Origin: Bradyrhizobium sp. MOS002
GTDB taxonomy: Bacteria; Pseudomonadota; Alphaproteobacteria; Rhizobiales; Xanthobacteraceae
Length of the DNA stretch: 64,000 bases
Direction of reading: 5' to 3'
NCBI RefSeq assembly: GCF_003020115.1
Contig: NZ_PYFX01000007.1
Span: 266,102-330,101, forward strand
The notes beneath the pieces were generated by a model. The model was given only the letters and a program-made list of their open reading frames with translations, was not told where the DNA came from and did not search any database. Below are positions 52,537-61,903 of this stretch, piece by piece. Position numbers and translations under genes: made by a program. Each line of letters starts with the position of its first letter. Positions within the stretch are counted from its first letter, which is position 1.

Positions 52537-53367
52537 CTAGCGCTTCATCAGCCCGAGCCGGCTGGCGCCGACATAGAGCGAGAGCACGGCGGCATTCGAG
52601 ACGTTGAGGCTCTTGATCTGTCCGGGCATGTCGAGCCGCGCCACGACGCTGCAGGTCTCGCGTGTCAATTGCCGCAGGCCCTTGCCTTCCGCGCCCAGCA
52701 CCAGCGCGAGCGGTTCGCGCAGGGTGACCTCGGAGAGATCCGCGCTGCCTTCACTGTCCAGCCCGACGGTCTGGAAGCCGAGCTCGTTCAGCGTGGTCAG
52801 TGCGCGGGCGAGGTTTTGCACCGTCACCATCGGGACCAGCTCCAGCGCGCCGGAGGCGGCCTTGGCCAGCACGCCGGTCGCTTCCGGACTGTGACGCGCG
52901 GTGGTGACGATCGCCTTCACCGCGAAGGCCGCCGCCGAGCGCAGGATGGCGCCGACATTGTGCGGATCGGTGATCTGGTCGAGCACCAGCACCATGCCGT
53001 CCTGCTCCAGATCCTCGATGTCGGGCGAAGGCAGGGGATCGGCCTCGGCGAGCAGGCCCTGGTGCACGGCGTCGGGCGACAGCAGCCGGTCGATCTCCTG
53101 GGGCCGGACGATCTCGGGCGTGACCGGCATTGCGATGTTCTCGTCCGCCAGACGCCTTGCAGCGTTCTCGGTCAGCGTCAGCTTGCGGATCTGCCGCTGG
53201 GGGTTGGCGAGCGCCATGGTGACGGTGTGCCAGCCATAGAGGATGACAGGCCCGTCGGTGTCCGAGTCGCGATCGCGCCGGGCCGGGCGACCGGCCGATT
53301 TTCCGGGCCTGTTGAAGGGCTTAGACCCGCCGCGGGGCCCCCTCGGGTTGAATTTTCGATCCTTCAT
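52537..53367 (-). CDS. rlmB: 23S rRNA (guanosine-2'-O-)-methyltransferase RlmB/TrmH family
   Basis: 276 residues. A basic disordered N-terminal 40 residues is followed by the SpoU substrate-binding domain (YGWHTVTMALANPQRQIRKL) and the SPOUT knot with motif 1 (DQITDPHNVGAILRSAAAF), motif 2 (LVLGAEGKGLRQ) and motif 3 (SLNVSNAAVLSLY). It methylates ribose of G2251 in the ribosomal P loop in E. coli. ATG 53367 was chosen; the longer frame is not family-like. Confidence 0.93.
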   Translation of the reverse strand: MKDRKFNPRGPRGGSKPFNRPGKSAGRPARRDRDSDTDGPVILYGWHTVTMALANPQRQIRKLTLTENAARRLADENIAMPVTPEIVRPQEIDRLLSPDAVHQGLLAEADPLPSPDIEDLEQDGMVLVLDQITDPHNVGAILRSAAAFAVKAIVTTARHSPEATGVLAKAASGALELVPMVTVQNLARALTTLNELGFQTVGLDSEGSADLSEVTLREPLALVLGAEGKGLRQLTRETCSVVARLDMPGQIKSLNVSNAAVLSLYVGASRLGLMKR

Positions 53368-53572
53368 GGGCTCGCTTGTGTCACGGGTTCCGGAATATGG
53401 CAATTTGGGTGGCTTCGGGGGCGATTTTAGCTGTTCGCCTCGGTTGACTTTACCCCATCGCTTCGCCGATAACCGCGCCCGGTCGCGTCCCCATCCGGGC
53501 TGTTGCGGCTTCTTGTTTCATGGCCGTCTTCGGTCGCCGGAAAGGTCCGGCCCGATTGTGCTGCCGTCAAAC

Positions 53573-53658
53573 GGGGGAGTGTCCCGAGTGGCAAAGGGAG
53601 CTGACTGTAAATCAGCCGTCTTATGACTTCGAAGGTTCGAGTCCTTCTTCCCCCACCA
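53573..53658 (+). tRNA. tRNA-Tyr(GTA)
   Basis: GGGGGAG acceptor, D arm, anticodon stem CTGACTGTAAATCAG with GTA, a long class II variable arm (CCGTCTTATGACTTCG) and T arm AGGTTCGAGTCCTTC, with encoded CCA at 53656-53658. 86 nt. Confidence 0.97.
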
Positions 53659-53778
53659 TCCTTCGCTCGCTTCGCGAGCTACGGCTGGGCAAGCCAGCCC
53701 AGATCAGCATCACGCGAAGCTAACGAAGGCTACCGCTCCGTAGCCTAAAGGCGCAGGGCAGCTTTCGCAGCGCGCAAG

Positions 53779-54810
53779 TCACCCCATCATCTCCCGCACC
53801 ATCGGCACCACCTTCCGCCCATAGAGCTCGATGCTCTTCATCAGCTTCTCGTGCGGCAGCGGGCCCGCCGAATACTTCAGCTGAAAGCGCGAAATGCCGA
53901 GTGCCTTTGCCGTCTTGGCGATCTTGCGCGCGACCGTCTCCGGCGAGCCGACATAGAGCGAACCGTGCTCGGCCTCGTTCACGAACTCGTCGCGGCCCAT
54001 CGGTGGCCAGCCGCGTTCCTTGCCGATGCGGTCGCGCATCGCCTTGTAGTCGGGCCATAGCTCTTCGCGCGCCTGTTCGTCGGTCTCGGCGACATAGCCG
54101 GGCGAGTGCACACCGATCGGCTGTGCCGGGCGGCCGAACTCCCTAAACGCGCGATGATAGAGATCGAGGAAGGGCGCGAAGCGCGCGGGATCGCCGCCGA
54201 TGATCGCGAGCATCAAGGGCAGGTCGTAATGCGCCGCGCGCACCACCGATTGCGGACTGCCGCCGACGCCGATCCAGGTCTTCAACGTGCCGTTCTCGAC
54301 CGGGGGATAGACCAGCTGATCCTTCAGGGGCGGACGCAGCTTGCCTTCCCAGGTCAGCGGCTTCTGCGACAGCAGTGCAGCGAACAGATCGAGCTTCTCT
54401 TCGAACAGAGCTTCGTAAGCCCGCAGGTCGAAGCCGAACAGCGGAAAAGATTCGGTGAACGAGCCGCGGCCGAGGATCACCTCGGCGCGCCCGTTCGAGA
54501 GCGCGTCGAGCGTCGCGAAGCGCTGGAAGACGCGGATCGGATCGTCCGAGCTCAGCACCGTCACGGCCGAGCCGAGATGGATGCGCTTGGTCCGCGACGC
54601 GATGGCGGCCAGCACGGTCTCAGGGGAGGAGATCGCGAAGTCGGCGCGGTGATGTTCGCCGAGGCCGATGAAGTCGAGGCCGAGGTCGTCGGCCAGCACT
54701 GCCTCGTCGACGACGTTGCGGATCACCTGCGCGTGCGGAAGCATTGCGCCGGAGGCGTCCCTCGTGACGTCGCCAAACGTGTCCAGTCCGAATTCAAGCG
54801 GTGCGGTCAT
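53779..54810 (-). CDS. LLM-class flavin-dependent monooxygenase
   Basis: 343 residues, luciferase-like TIM barrel using reduced F420 or FMN. Features: LDFIGLGEHHRADFAISSPE at the N-terminal flavin site, GSAVTVLSSDDPIRVFQRFATLDALSNGR and GVHSPGYVAETDEQA. This branch includes alkanal and many uncharacterised monooxygenases. Starts at ATG 54810 (GAGACC upstream). Divergent gene order: next upstream is the LysR gene at 54967. Substrate unknown. Confidence 0.9.
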   Translation of the reverse strand: MTAPLEFGLDTFGDVTRDASGAMLPHAQVIRNVVDEAVLADDLGLDFIGLGEHHRADFAISSPETVLAAIASRTKRIHLGSAVTVLSSDDPIRVFQRFATLDALSNGRAEVILGRGSFTESFPLFGFDLRAYEALFEEKLDLFAALLSQKPLTWEGKLRPPLKDQLVYPPVENGTLKTWIGVGGSPQSVVRAAHYDLPLMLAIIGGDPARFAPFLDLYHRAFREFGRPAQPIGVHSPGYVAETDEQAREELWPDYKAMRDRIGKERGWPPMGRDEFVNEAEHGSLYVGSPETVARKIAKTAKALGISRFQLKYSAGPLPHEKLMKSIELYGRKVVPMVREMMG

Positions 54811-54966
54811 TGATGAGGTCTCTGCGGGCGCGGCTTGTGCGCCTGTCACTGGGTGAGGGGATTTCTTTGGGTTGGAGGTAAGCAGTGGCGACCGGTGCAA
54901 CAATGCTGCTTCGAGAAACCCATTGTTTCCGCTTTTTCATGGTGTCGGGTCTCGCCGCCCGCGGCT

Positions 54967-55896
54967 TCAGTCGGACCTGGCGAACATCTCGACCAGGGTC
55001 TCGCGCAGCCAGCGCTGCGCTGGCACGGTGTCGTTGCGCTGGTGCCAGAACAGGCTGACGATGCGGGGCGGGGCCTTGAGCGGAAGCGGCATCGCGTGCA
55101 GGAACGGCGCGTGCCGGGATTGCGAGCGCAAATCGCTCGGCAGCACGGCGATCAGGTCGGACTGGCGCACGACCTCGTAGGCGGCGCTGTAGTGATTGAC
55201 GGTCGCGACCAGGTTGCGCGACAGGCCGCGCGATGCGAGGAAGAGGTCGTAGGACGGCAAGGTCTTGCCGGCGAGGCTCACATCGACATGACCCGCGTTG
55301 AGGAAGCTGCGCGTGCTCAGCCGCTTCACCGCCGCGAGGGGATGACCGCGCCGCATGAAGCAGGCGTAGTCGACGGTCCACAGCGAGCGCGAGCGGATGG
55401 CGGCCGGCTGCTGCGCCTCGTTGACATAGACGCTGAGCACGCAATCAACGCGATTGTCTTCGAGCTGGTCGGCGATCTCCACAACGGTGTTGGGGACGGT
55501 ATGGATTCGTGCCTTCGGCGCGACACTGCCGAAATGGTTCAGCAGGTTCGGCATCACCAGCGAGGCGACGTAATCCGACATCGACAGGCTGAACTCGGTC
55601 TGCGCACGGCGCGGATCGAACACCTGCTCGTCGAGCGCGCCGCGAACGGTTTCAAGCGCTTCGCCGATCGGCTCCCACAGCACCACGGCGCGCTGGGTCG
55701 GACGGATGCCGGTGCCGGACCTGACGAACAGGGGATCGCCGAGCGAATCGCGCAGGCGTGCGAGCGCGTTGCTGACCGCCGGCTGCGTCATCAGAAGCGC
55801 GTTGGCGGCCCGCGTGACGCTGCCCTCGGTCATCAGGGCCTCGAAGACTTTCAGCAGGTTGAGGTCGAGCGTTCGGAACGACAGAACATTCACCAT
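54967..55896 (-). CDS. LysR-family regulator (NodD/LinR-like)
   Basis: 309 residues. HTH in LNLLKVFEALMTEGSVTRAA and MTQPAVSNALARLRDSLGDP (the S-N-A-L-A-R-L-R motif is typical for the NodD/LinR subgroup). The effector domain follows. Divergent from the MFS-GAF-amidohydrolase operon across a 106-bp gap containing a T-N11-A box, so it very likely controls that operon. The inducer is unknown. Confidence 0.93.
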   Translation of the reverse strand: MVNVLSFRTLDLNLLKVFEALMTEGSVTRAANALLMTQPAVSNALARLRDSLGDPLFVRSGTGIRPTQRAVVLWEPIGEALETVRGALDEQVFDPRRAQTEFSLSMSDYVASLVMPNLLNHFGSVAPKARIHTVPNTVVEIADQLEDNRVDCVLSVYVNEAQQPAAIRSRSLWTVDYACFMRRGHPLAAVKRLSTRSFLNAGHVDVSLAGKTLPSYDLFLASRGLSRNLVATVNHYSAAYEVVRQSDLIAVLPSDLRSQSRHAPFLHAMPLPLKAPPRIVSLFWHQRNDTVPAQRWLRETLVEMFARSD

Positions 55897-55910
55897 AGTG
55901 ATGTACTAGA

Positions 55911-55929
55911 TCATGATTATAAATTATGA
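55911..55929. promoter_or_regulatory. LysR box (TCAT-N11-ATGA)
   Basis: TCAT at 55911-55914 and ATGA at 55926-55929 flank exactly 11 AT-rich bases, the classical T-N11-A pattern with inverted ends. It sits 15 bp upstream of the LysR start and 74 bp before the MFS gene. Confidence 0.65.
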
Positions 55930-56002
55930 CGATAATATCTCCTTGTCTATGGTTCCCTCGGGAAAGAGCGGAGTGCCGGGCCGCCAGACAGAGGGGACTT
56001 TC

Positions 56003-57361
56003 ATGTCGATGATTTCGGCGCGCATCGAGCGCCTTCCATTTGCGCGCTTCCACACGCATCTGCTGCTGATGGGCGGGCTCGGCTACATGTTCGACGCGAT
56101 GGACGCGGCCGTGCTGGCGTTCATCCTGCCGGTGCTGCGCACGACCTGGAATCTGTCGAGCATCCAGATCGGCGTGCTCGGCAGCAGCACCTATATCGGC
56201 TTCCTGTTCGGCGCGCTGCTGGCGGGCACGCTGGGTGACCTGATAGGCCGTCGTGCGGTGATGATGTCGGCGCTGGCGCTCTACTGCGTCGCATCCATCG
56301 TCAGCGCAGCGGCGGACGACTGGTCGTCCTTCTTCGCCGCACGCGTCGTCGCGGGCATGGGGACCGGCGCCGAAAGCGCGATCATCGCGCCTTATCTCGC
56401 CGAGTTCGTGGCGCGGCGCTACCGGGGCAGTTTCACGGGCGCGCTGGCCGGATTTTTCTCCTTCGGTTTCGTCGCGGCAGCCTTGCTCGGCTATTTCATC
56501 GTGCCCGCCTCTGAGAACGGGTGGCGCATCGTTCTGGTGATCACCGCGGTGCCGGTCGTCATGCTGCTGTGGTGGCGCAGGGCGCTGCCGGAATCGCCGC
56601 GCTGGCTGGAAAGCCGGGGCCGGGAGAAGGAAGCCGAAGCCGTGCTGGACAGGATCGAGGCCGGCTTTGCGAGCCGAGGCCATGTCCTGCCGCAACCGGT
56701 CGTCGAAGCCACGGCGCCTGCCGGGACTGGTGGGACGCTGCTTGCCAATTTCGCCGCGCTCCTCGCCGGCCGTCAGGCGCGCATCACCATCATGACCTGG
56801 ATCATGTGGCTTGCGATCACGTTCAGCTACTATTCCTTCTTCGTCTGGATCCCCGGCCTTCTGGTCCAGAACGGCATGAGCATCACCAAGAGCTTCGCCT
56901 ATTCGATCGCGATCTACTGCGCGCAGATTCCCGGCTATTTCAGCGCCGCGTATTTCAACGAGCGCATCGGCCGACAGGCGACGATCGCCTCCTACATGGT
57001 GCTCGGCGGCGCCAGCGCGCTCGGGCTTGCTTTCGCGCAGAGCGACCAGCACATCATGGTGGCGGGAATTTTGCTGTCCTTCTTCATGAACGGCACCTAT
57101 GCGGGCGTTTATGCCTATACCGCCGAGGTATTTCCGACGGCGGTCAGAACCACCGGCGCCGGGCTCGCCTCCGCGATCGGCCGCATCGGTGCGATCGTCT
57201 CGCCGATCCTGGTCGGCTATCTCTATCCCAATTTCGGCTTCGCCGGCGTGTTCGGCTTGACCACAAGTGTGCTGCTGATCGGTGCGCTCACCGTGGTGGT
57301 GATGGGCGTGCCGACGCGCGGCCGTTCGCTGGAAGAGATTGCGGCGGGTGAAGTCGCATGA
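56003..57361 (+). CDS. MFS transporter, MHS/SV2-type (sugar or aromatic-acid symporter-like)
   Basis: 452 residues with 12 helices. GYMFDAMDAAVLAFILPVL in helix 1, LGDLIGRRAVMMSALALYC after helix 2, PRWLESRGREKEAEAVLDRI in the central loop and motif near FPTAVRTTGAGLASAIGRIG. These features put it among aromatic acid and sugar symporters (AAHS/SP-like). ATG 56003 with AGAGGGG upstream. Its TGA overlaps the ATG of the GAF gene (ATGA), so they are one operon with the amidohydrolase. Confidence 0.9.
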   Translation: MSMISARIERLPFARFHTHLLLMGGLGYMFDAMDAAVLAFILPVLRTTWNLSSIQIGVLGSSTYIGFLFGALLAGTLGDLIGRRAVMMSALALYCVASIVSAAADDWSSFFAARVVAGMGTGAESAIIAPYLAEFVARRYRGSFTGALAGFFSFGFVAAALLGYFIVPASENGWRIVLVITAVPVVMLLWWRRALPESPRWLESRGREKEAEAVLDRIEAGFASRGHVLPQPVVEATAPAGTGGTLLANFAALLAGRQARITIMTWIMWLAITFSYYSFFVWIPGLLVQNGMSITKSFAYSIAIYCAQIPGYFSAAYFNERIGRQATIASYMVLGGASALGLAFAQSDQHIMVAGILLSFFMNGTYAGVYAYTAEVFPTAVRTTGAGLASAIGRIGAIVSPILVGYLYPNFGFAGVFGLTTSVLLIGALTVVVMGVPTRGRSLEEIAAGEVA

Positions 57362-57855
57362 GGGAGACGAAACGCCGGTCCGATCCGTTGCTCTGCGCCG
57401 TGGCGGCCGCGCAGGGCGGGGCGGATCAGCCCGAGGCTCTGTTCTCGGCGCTGGACGAGGCCTTGAAATCGGCGATCGGGCATAAGCTGTTCACGATCCT
57501 GACCTATGACGACGACACAAGGGAAGCAGCGCGCGTGTATTCCAATCTCGCCGGACCTTACCCGGCGGGCGGACGCAAGCGCCTGGCGCAGGGGCCGTGG
57601 ACCGAGGCCGTGCTCGACCGCGGCGAGGCCTATATCGGCCGCACCCGGGACGATCTGCGCGAGGTGTTTTCCGATCACGAGCTGATCGCTTCGCTCGGCT
57701 GCGAAAGCGTGCTCAACATGCCCGTGCGCTGGCGCGGGCGCACGCTCGGCTCGCTCAATCTGCTCCATGAGGCAGGCTGGTACGGCGAGGACGATGTCGC
57801 TGCGTGCCTTCCATTCGCCCAGCTGGCCTTGCCCGCGCTGCTCACCCAGTCCTGA
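57358..57855 (+). CDS. GAF-domain protein
   Basis: 165 residues, one GAF domain over almost the full length (IGHKLFTILTYDDDTREAAR, LGCESVLNMPVRWRGRTLGSLNLLHE). GAF domains sense small molecules; alone and translationally coupled to a transporter it may be a substrate sensor or have a catalytic role, as in the free methionine sulfoxide reductase fold. The key cysteines of that enzyme are not arranged as expected. Coupled to the MFS gene by ATGA and followed by the hydrolase after 17 bp. Confidence 0.8.
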   Translation: MRETKRRSDPLLCAVAAAQGGADQPEALFSALDEALKSAIGHKLFTILTYDDDTREAARVYSNLAGPYPAGGRKRLAQGPWTEAVLDRGEAYIGRTRDDLREVFSDHELIASLGCESVLNMPVRWRGRTLGSLNLLHEAGWYGEDDVAACLPFAQLALPALLTQS

Positions 57856-57872
57856 TAAGACAGGAAGTCGTC

Positions 57873-59120
57873 ATGTCCCGTGTGCTCTTCAAGAACGCCG
57901 CTCTGCTCGATCCGCTTCAGGCGGACCTCCTGGAGGGACATCACGTGCTGGTCGAGGACAATCTGATCAAGGAGGTCTCCGATCGGCCGCTCCAGGTGGA
58001 AGCCGACCGCACCGTCGATCTCAAGGGCAAGACGCTGATGCCCGGCCTGATCGACCTGCATGTGCATGCGATCGCCGTCGAGCTCAATCTGGCGCAGCAG
58101 GTACACATGCCGAACGTGCTGGTGACGCTGCGCTCGACCCTGCTGCTGCGCGGCATGTTGCGGCGGGGCTTCACCACCGTGCGCGACGCCGGCGGCGCCG
58201 GCCACGCACTGAAGCAGGCGATCGAGACCGGTCTCACCGACGGTCCGCGGCTGTTCGTCTCGGGACGCGCGCTCAGCCAGACCGGCGGGCACGGCGACAT
58301 GCGGGCCCGCTCGGACTACCTCGCCAGCGACGCACCGTGCCCCTGCTGCGTGCGTGTCGGCGCGCTGGCACGCGTTGCCGATGGTGTCGACGGTGTGCGC
58401 AGGGCGGCGCGCGAGGAGCTGCAGATGGGGGCGGACCAGATCAAGATCATGGCTTCCGGCGGCGTCGCTTCGCCGACCGATCCGGTCGGTGCCTTCGGCT
58501 ACTCCGAGGACGAGATCCGCGCCATCGTCGAGGAGGCGCGCGGGCGTCAGACTTATGTGCTGGCCCACGCCTACACCGCTGCCGCGATCGAACGCGCCGT
58601 GCGCTGCGGGGTACGCACCATCGAGCACGGCAACCTGGTCGATGCTCCGACCGCGCAGCTGATGGCCGAGAAGGGCGCCTATGTGGTGCCGACGCTCGTC
58701 ACCTACGAGGCGCTGGCCAACGAGGGCGCCCAATATGGCCTGCCGCCCGAGAGCGTTGCCAAGATCGCCGATGTCCGCGACGCCGGCCTGCGTTCGCTCA
58801 CGATCTACCGCGACGCCGGCGTGAAGATGGGGTTCGGCAGCGACCTGCTCGGGCCGTCGCAGCGTCTGCAGAGCGACGAATTCCGCATCCGCGCCGAAAT
58901 TCTCGGGCCGCGCGCCGTCATCGCCAGTGCGACATTGGTCGGCGCCGAGGTGCTCGGCATGGAGGGCAAGCTCGGTCGCATCATGCCCGAATCCATTGCG
59001 GACCTGCTGGTGGTCGACGGCAATCCGCTCCGCGACGTGGCCTGCCTGCTCGGCCAGGGCGAGCACATTCCGCTGGTGATGAAGGCAGGCAAGGTCCAGT
59101 TCGACCGGCTGGGCGCCTAG
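57873..59120 (+). CDS. Metal-dependent amidohydrolase (imidazolonepropionase/prolidase-like)
   Basis: 415 residues, amidohydrolase-superfamily TIM barrel. DLHVHA (metal ligands of strand 1), a carboxylated-Lys candidate in ADQIKIMASGGVASP, His residues in VLAHAYTA and IEHGNLVD, and Asp in GFGSDLLG complete the two-metal site. An odd CPCC cluster (SDAPCPCCVRVG) lies near residue 155. Members cut dipeptides, lactones or amides. Likely degrades what the cotranscribed MFS imports. ATG 57873 has AGGAAG. Confidence 0.9.
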   Translation: MSRVLFKNAALLDPLQADLLEGHHVLVEDNLIKEVSDRPLQVEADRTVDLKGKTLMPGLIDLHVHAIAVELNLAQQVHMPNVLVTLRSTLLLRGMLRRGFTTVRDAGGAGHALKQAIETGLTDGPRLFVSGRALSQTGGHGDMRARSDYLASDAPCPCCVRVGALARVADGVDGVRRAAREELQMGADQIKIMASGGVASPTDPVGAFGYSEDEIRAIVEEARGRQTYVLAHAYTAAAIERAVRCGVRTIEHGNLVDAPTAQLMAEKGAYVVPTLVTYEALANEGAQYGLPPESVAKIADVRDAGLRSLTIYRDAGVKMGFGSDLLGPSQRLQSDEFRIRAEILGPRAVIASATLVGAEVLGMEGKLGRIMPESIADLLVVDGNPLRDVACLLGQGEHIPLVMKAGKVQFDRLGA

Positions 59121-61174
59121 CGCCACATTCCCCGCATCCGCGCCCCGATGTCGACCTTCGGGCCCTGCGCGGCCGTGCGGGCCGCGCCGGCGGCGGCCTT
59201 CGGCCAGGCGGTGCGCTCGAACAGATAGACGAGCTGCTCGGGGATGAAGCGGGTGCGCGAGGCGTAGACGTGGCGATCGCCCTTGGCGGCCTGGCCATGG
59301 GTGAAGAAGCGCTGCGGCACTACCAGGTGCAGATCGTCCTTGGCGCGCGTCATCGCGACATAGAGCAGGCGGCGTTCCTCCTCGAGCTCGGCGCTGGTGC
59401 CGGCGCCGAGATCCGACGGCATGCAGCCGTCGACGACGTTGAGCACGAAGACCGATTTCCACTCCTGGCCCTTTGCCGAGTGGATGGTCGAGAGGATCAG
59501 ATAGTCCTCGTCGCGCAAGGGTGGCCCGGATTTGTCGCTGGTCGCGTCCGGCGGGTCGAGCGTGAGCTCGGTCAGGAATTTCTCGCGCGAGGCGTAGCCG
59601 CTTGCGATCTGCTCGAGCTGCATCAGATCGGCGCGGCGCGTTTCCGAATCCTCGTGCAGGCGATCGAGATGCGGTTCGTACCAGAGCCGCACGCGTTCGA
59701 GATCGGTCGGCCATTCCGAATAGCGCAAATTTTCGATGGTGCGGACGAAGCCGGTCCAGTCCGCGCCGGTGCGCGGCGGCACCGGGAGCTGGCCGAGCGC
59801 GGCGAGCGGATCGGAGCTCTCCGCCATCTGGTCGAGCACACGCTGCGCCGTCGCAGGTCCGATGCCCGGCAACAGATGCAGGATGCGAAAGCCGGCGACG
59901 CGGTCGCGCGGATTCTCGGTGAAGCGCAGCAGCGCCAGCACGTCCTTGACATGCGCGGCGTCGAGAAACTTGAGCCCGCCGAACTTGACGAAGGGAATGT
60001 TGCGGCGGGTGAGCTCGATCTCGAGCGGGCCCGAATGCGAGGACGTCCGGAACAGCACCGCCTGGTGCTTCAACAGCGCGCCTTGCTCGCGGTTGGCCAG
60101 CACCTCCTCGACGATGTAACGGGCCTGGTCGGCCTCGTCGTGCACGGTGACGAGCTGTGGTTTTTGCGTGGCGGCGCGGTCGGTCCAGAGGTTCTTTGTG
60201 AAGCGCTCGCGGGCCAGGCCGATGACGCCGTTGGCCGCCGCCAGCACCGGTTGCGTCGAGCGGTAATTGCGGTCGAGCGTGATCATCTCGGCGCGGGGCG
60301 AGAAGCTCTGCGGAAAATCCAGGATGTTGCGGACAGTGGCGGCGCGGAACGAATAGATCGACTGCGCGTCGTCGCCGACGACGGTCAGGCCGCGTCCGTC
60401 CGGCTTCAGCGCCAGCAGGATCGAGGATTGCAGGCGGTTGGTGTCCTGATATTCATCGACCAGTACATGATCGAAGCGGCCGCCGATTTCGTCCGCGATC
60501 GTCGCATCGCTCATCATCTGCGACCAGTAGAGCAGGAGGTCGTCGTAATCGAGCACGTGCTGGGCCTGCTTGGCCTCGACATAGGCCGCGAACAGGCCCT
60601 TCAGCTCGGCCGCCCAGCCTGCGCACCAGGGATAGTGCGCCCCCAACACCTTCTCGATCTCCATCTCGGCATTGACGCAGCGGGAGTAGATCGACAGGCA
60701 GGTGCCTTTGGCGGGAAAGCGGCTCTCCGTCTTCGACAATCCGCGCTCGTGCCGGACCAGGTTCATCAGGTCGGCGGAATCCTCGCGGTCGTGGATGGTG
60801 AAGGCAGGATCGACACCGATCCGCTCGGCATATTCGCGCAGCAGCCGTGCGCCGATGCCGTGGAAGGTGCCGGCCCAGGCGAGCGCGTCGCGCATGATCG
60901 CGGCATTGTTCTCGCCGAGCACTTTTCGGGCGATGCGCTCGACCCGGCCGGCCATCTCGGCCGCGGCGCGGCGCGAGAACGTCATCAAAAGGATGCGGCG
61001 CGGATCGCTGCCGGCGACGATCAGGTGCGCGACGCGATGGGCCAGCGTATTGGTCTTGCCGGAGCCCGCACCGGCGATGACGAGCAGGGGCCCGCCCACG
61101 GTCGCGCCATCGGCCACGCCATGCTCCACGGCGCGGCGCTGCTCCGCATTGAGCGTGTCCAGATATGTCGCCAC
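59117..61174 (-). CDS. UvrD/PcrA-type superfamily 1 DNA helicase
   Basis: 685 residues from GTG 61174 (GGGG upstream). Walker A GAGSGKT (35-41), motif Ia, Walker B DEYQDTN, motif III GDDAQSIYSFR, motif IV LDRNYRST, and motifs V/VI in LSTIHSAKGQEW and LLYVAMTRAKDDL. 3'-5' helicase for repair or recombination. The open frame continues to a TTG at 61225. Its stop overlaps the amidohydrolase stop by 4 bp. It is not uvrD itself by context; a second paralogue likely exists. Confidence 0.94.
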   Translation of the reverse strand: MATYLDTLNAEQRRAVEHGVADGATVGGPLLVIAGAGSGKTNTLAHRVAHLIVAGSDPRRILLMTFSRRAAAEMAGRVERIARKVLGENNAAIMRDALAWAGTFHGIGARLLREYAERIGVDPAFTIHDREDSADLMNLVRHERGLSKTESRFPAKGTCLSIYSRCVNAEMEIEKVLGAHYPWCAGWAAELKGLFAAYVEAKQAQHVLDYDDLLLYWSQMMSDATIADEIGGRFDHVLVDEYQDTNRLQSSILLALKPDGRGLTVVGDDAQSIYSFRAATVRNILDFPQSFSPRAEMITLDRNYRSTQPVLAAANGVIGLARERFTKNLWTDRAATQKPQLVTVHDEADQARYIVEEVLANREQGALLKHQAVLFRTSSHSGPLEIELTRRNIPFVKFGGLKFLDAAHVKDVLALLRFTENPRDRVAGFRILHLLPGIGPATAQRVLDQMAESSDPLAALGQLPVPPRTGADWTGFVRTIENLRYSEWPTDLERVRLWYEPHLDRLHEDSETRRADLMQLEQIASGYASREKFLTELTLDPPDATSDKSGPPLRDEDYLILSTIHSAKGQEWKSVFVLNVVDGCMPSDLGAGTSAELEEERRLLYVAMTRAKDDLHLVVPQRFFTHGQAAKGDRHVYASRTRFIPEQLVYLFERTAWPKAAAGAARTAAQGPKVDIGARMRGMWR

Positions 61175-61303
61175 GAATCGCCCCGGTGAAACAGCCAGAG
61201 TCGGCGATCCCGCTGCGAATCGCAATGCGTCTGGACGGGACCGATGTTAAGACCTAGGGACAAGACGGCCCCAGGTTCCATTCCGAAAAGCGCGCCCCCC
61301 GGC

Positions 61304-61894
61304 ATGACCGAGCTCAAATCCGACCAGTTCGAGATGCGGCGGCTGGAATCGCTCAGCAACACCATCTTTGGCGTCGCCATGACGCTGCTCGCCTACGACC
61401 TGCCCAGGGCCGCGGTCTTCACCAGCGCGCCCGACTGGAACGATCTCGCCCGGGTCTATTCCGGCAAGCTCGCGGGTCTCGCGCTCAGCTTCATCATCGC
61501 CGGCGTGTTCTGGATCAGTCATCACCGGCGGCTGGCGCGCCAGCCCGTCGGCAGCCGCGGCGCGGTGATCCTCAATCTGTTCTTCCTGCTGTCGATCGTG
61601 CTGCTGCCGGTGACCAACGGCCTCTACACCAACTACCCCATGAGCAGTGCGGTCGCCGTGCTGTACGGGCTGCACCTGACTGCGATCGCCGGCCTCAATG
61701 CCTGGCTGTGGTGGAGGATCCTGGGCGGCTGGCGCCACGAGATCATGGCCTCGCTGTTTCCGCTGCTGGTGTTTATCCCGGGCACGGTCGTTGCGACGTT
61801 CGCGCCGCAAGTCGCGCCGTTCGTGTGGTTCATCGCCTTCGGCGGCCTGCTGATCCGGCGCTTCTATGTCGGGCCGACCGGGCCGAACACATAG
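61304..61894 (+). CDS. TMEM175-family (DUF1211) potassium channel-like protein
   Basis: 196 residues with six predicted helices. The first helix has MRRLESLSNTIFGVAMTLLA, the family's filter-forming segment with Ser-Asn and hydrophobic residues. Bacterial TMEM175 proteins are potassium channels without a TVGYG loop. ATG 61304 was chosen; ATG 61244 is in frame. No partner gene. Confidence 0.83.
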   Translation: MTELKSDQFEMRRLESLSNTIFGVAMTLLAYDLPRAAVFTSAPDWNDLARVYSGKLAGLALSFIIAGVFWISHHRRLARQPVGSRGAVILNLFFLLSIVLLPVTNGLYTNYPMSSAVAVLYGLHLTAIAGLNAWLWWRILGGWRHEIMASLFPLLVFIPGTVVATFAPQVAPFVWFIAFGGLLIRRFYVGPTGPNT

Positions 61895-61903
61895 GCTTGC
61901 CGT

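Noticed and set aside
57767..61189. An 1,140-codon plus-strand open frame over amidohydrolase and helicase genes
   Set aside because: It crosses two well-supported genes in other frames and has low-complexity Arg/Ala content with no domain.
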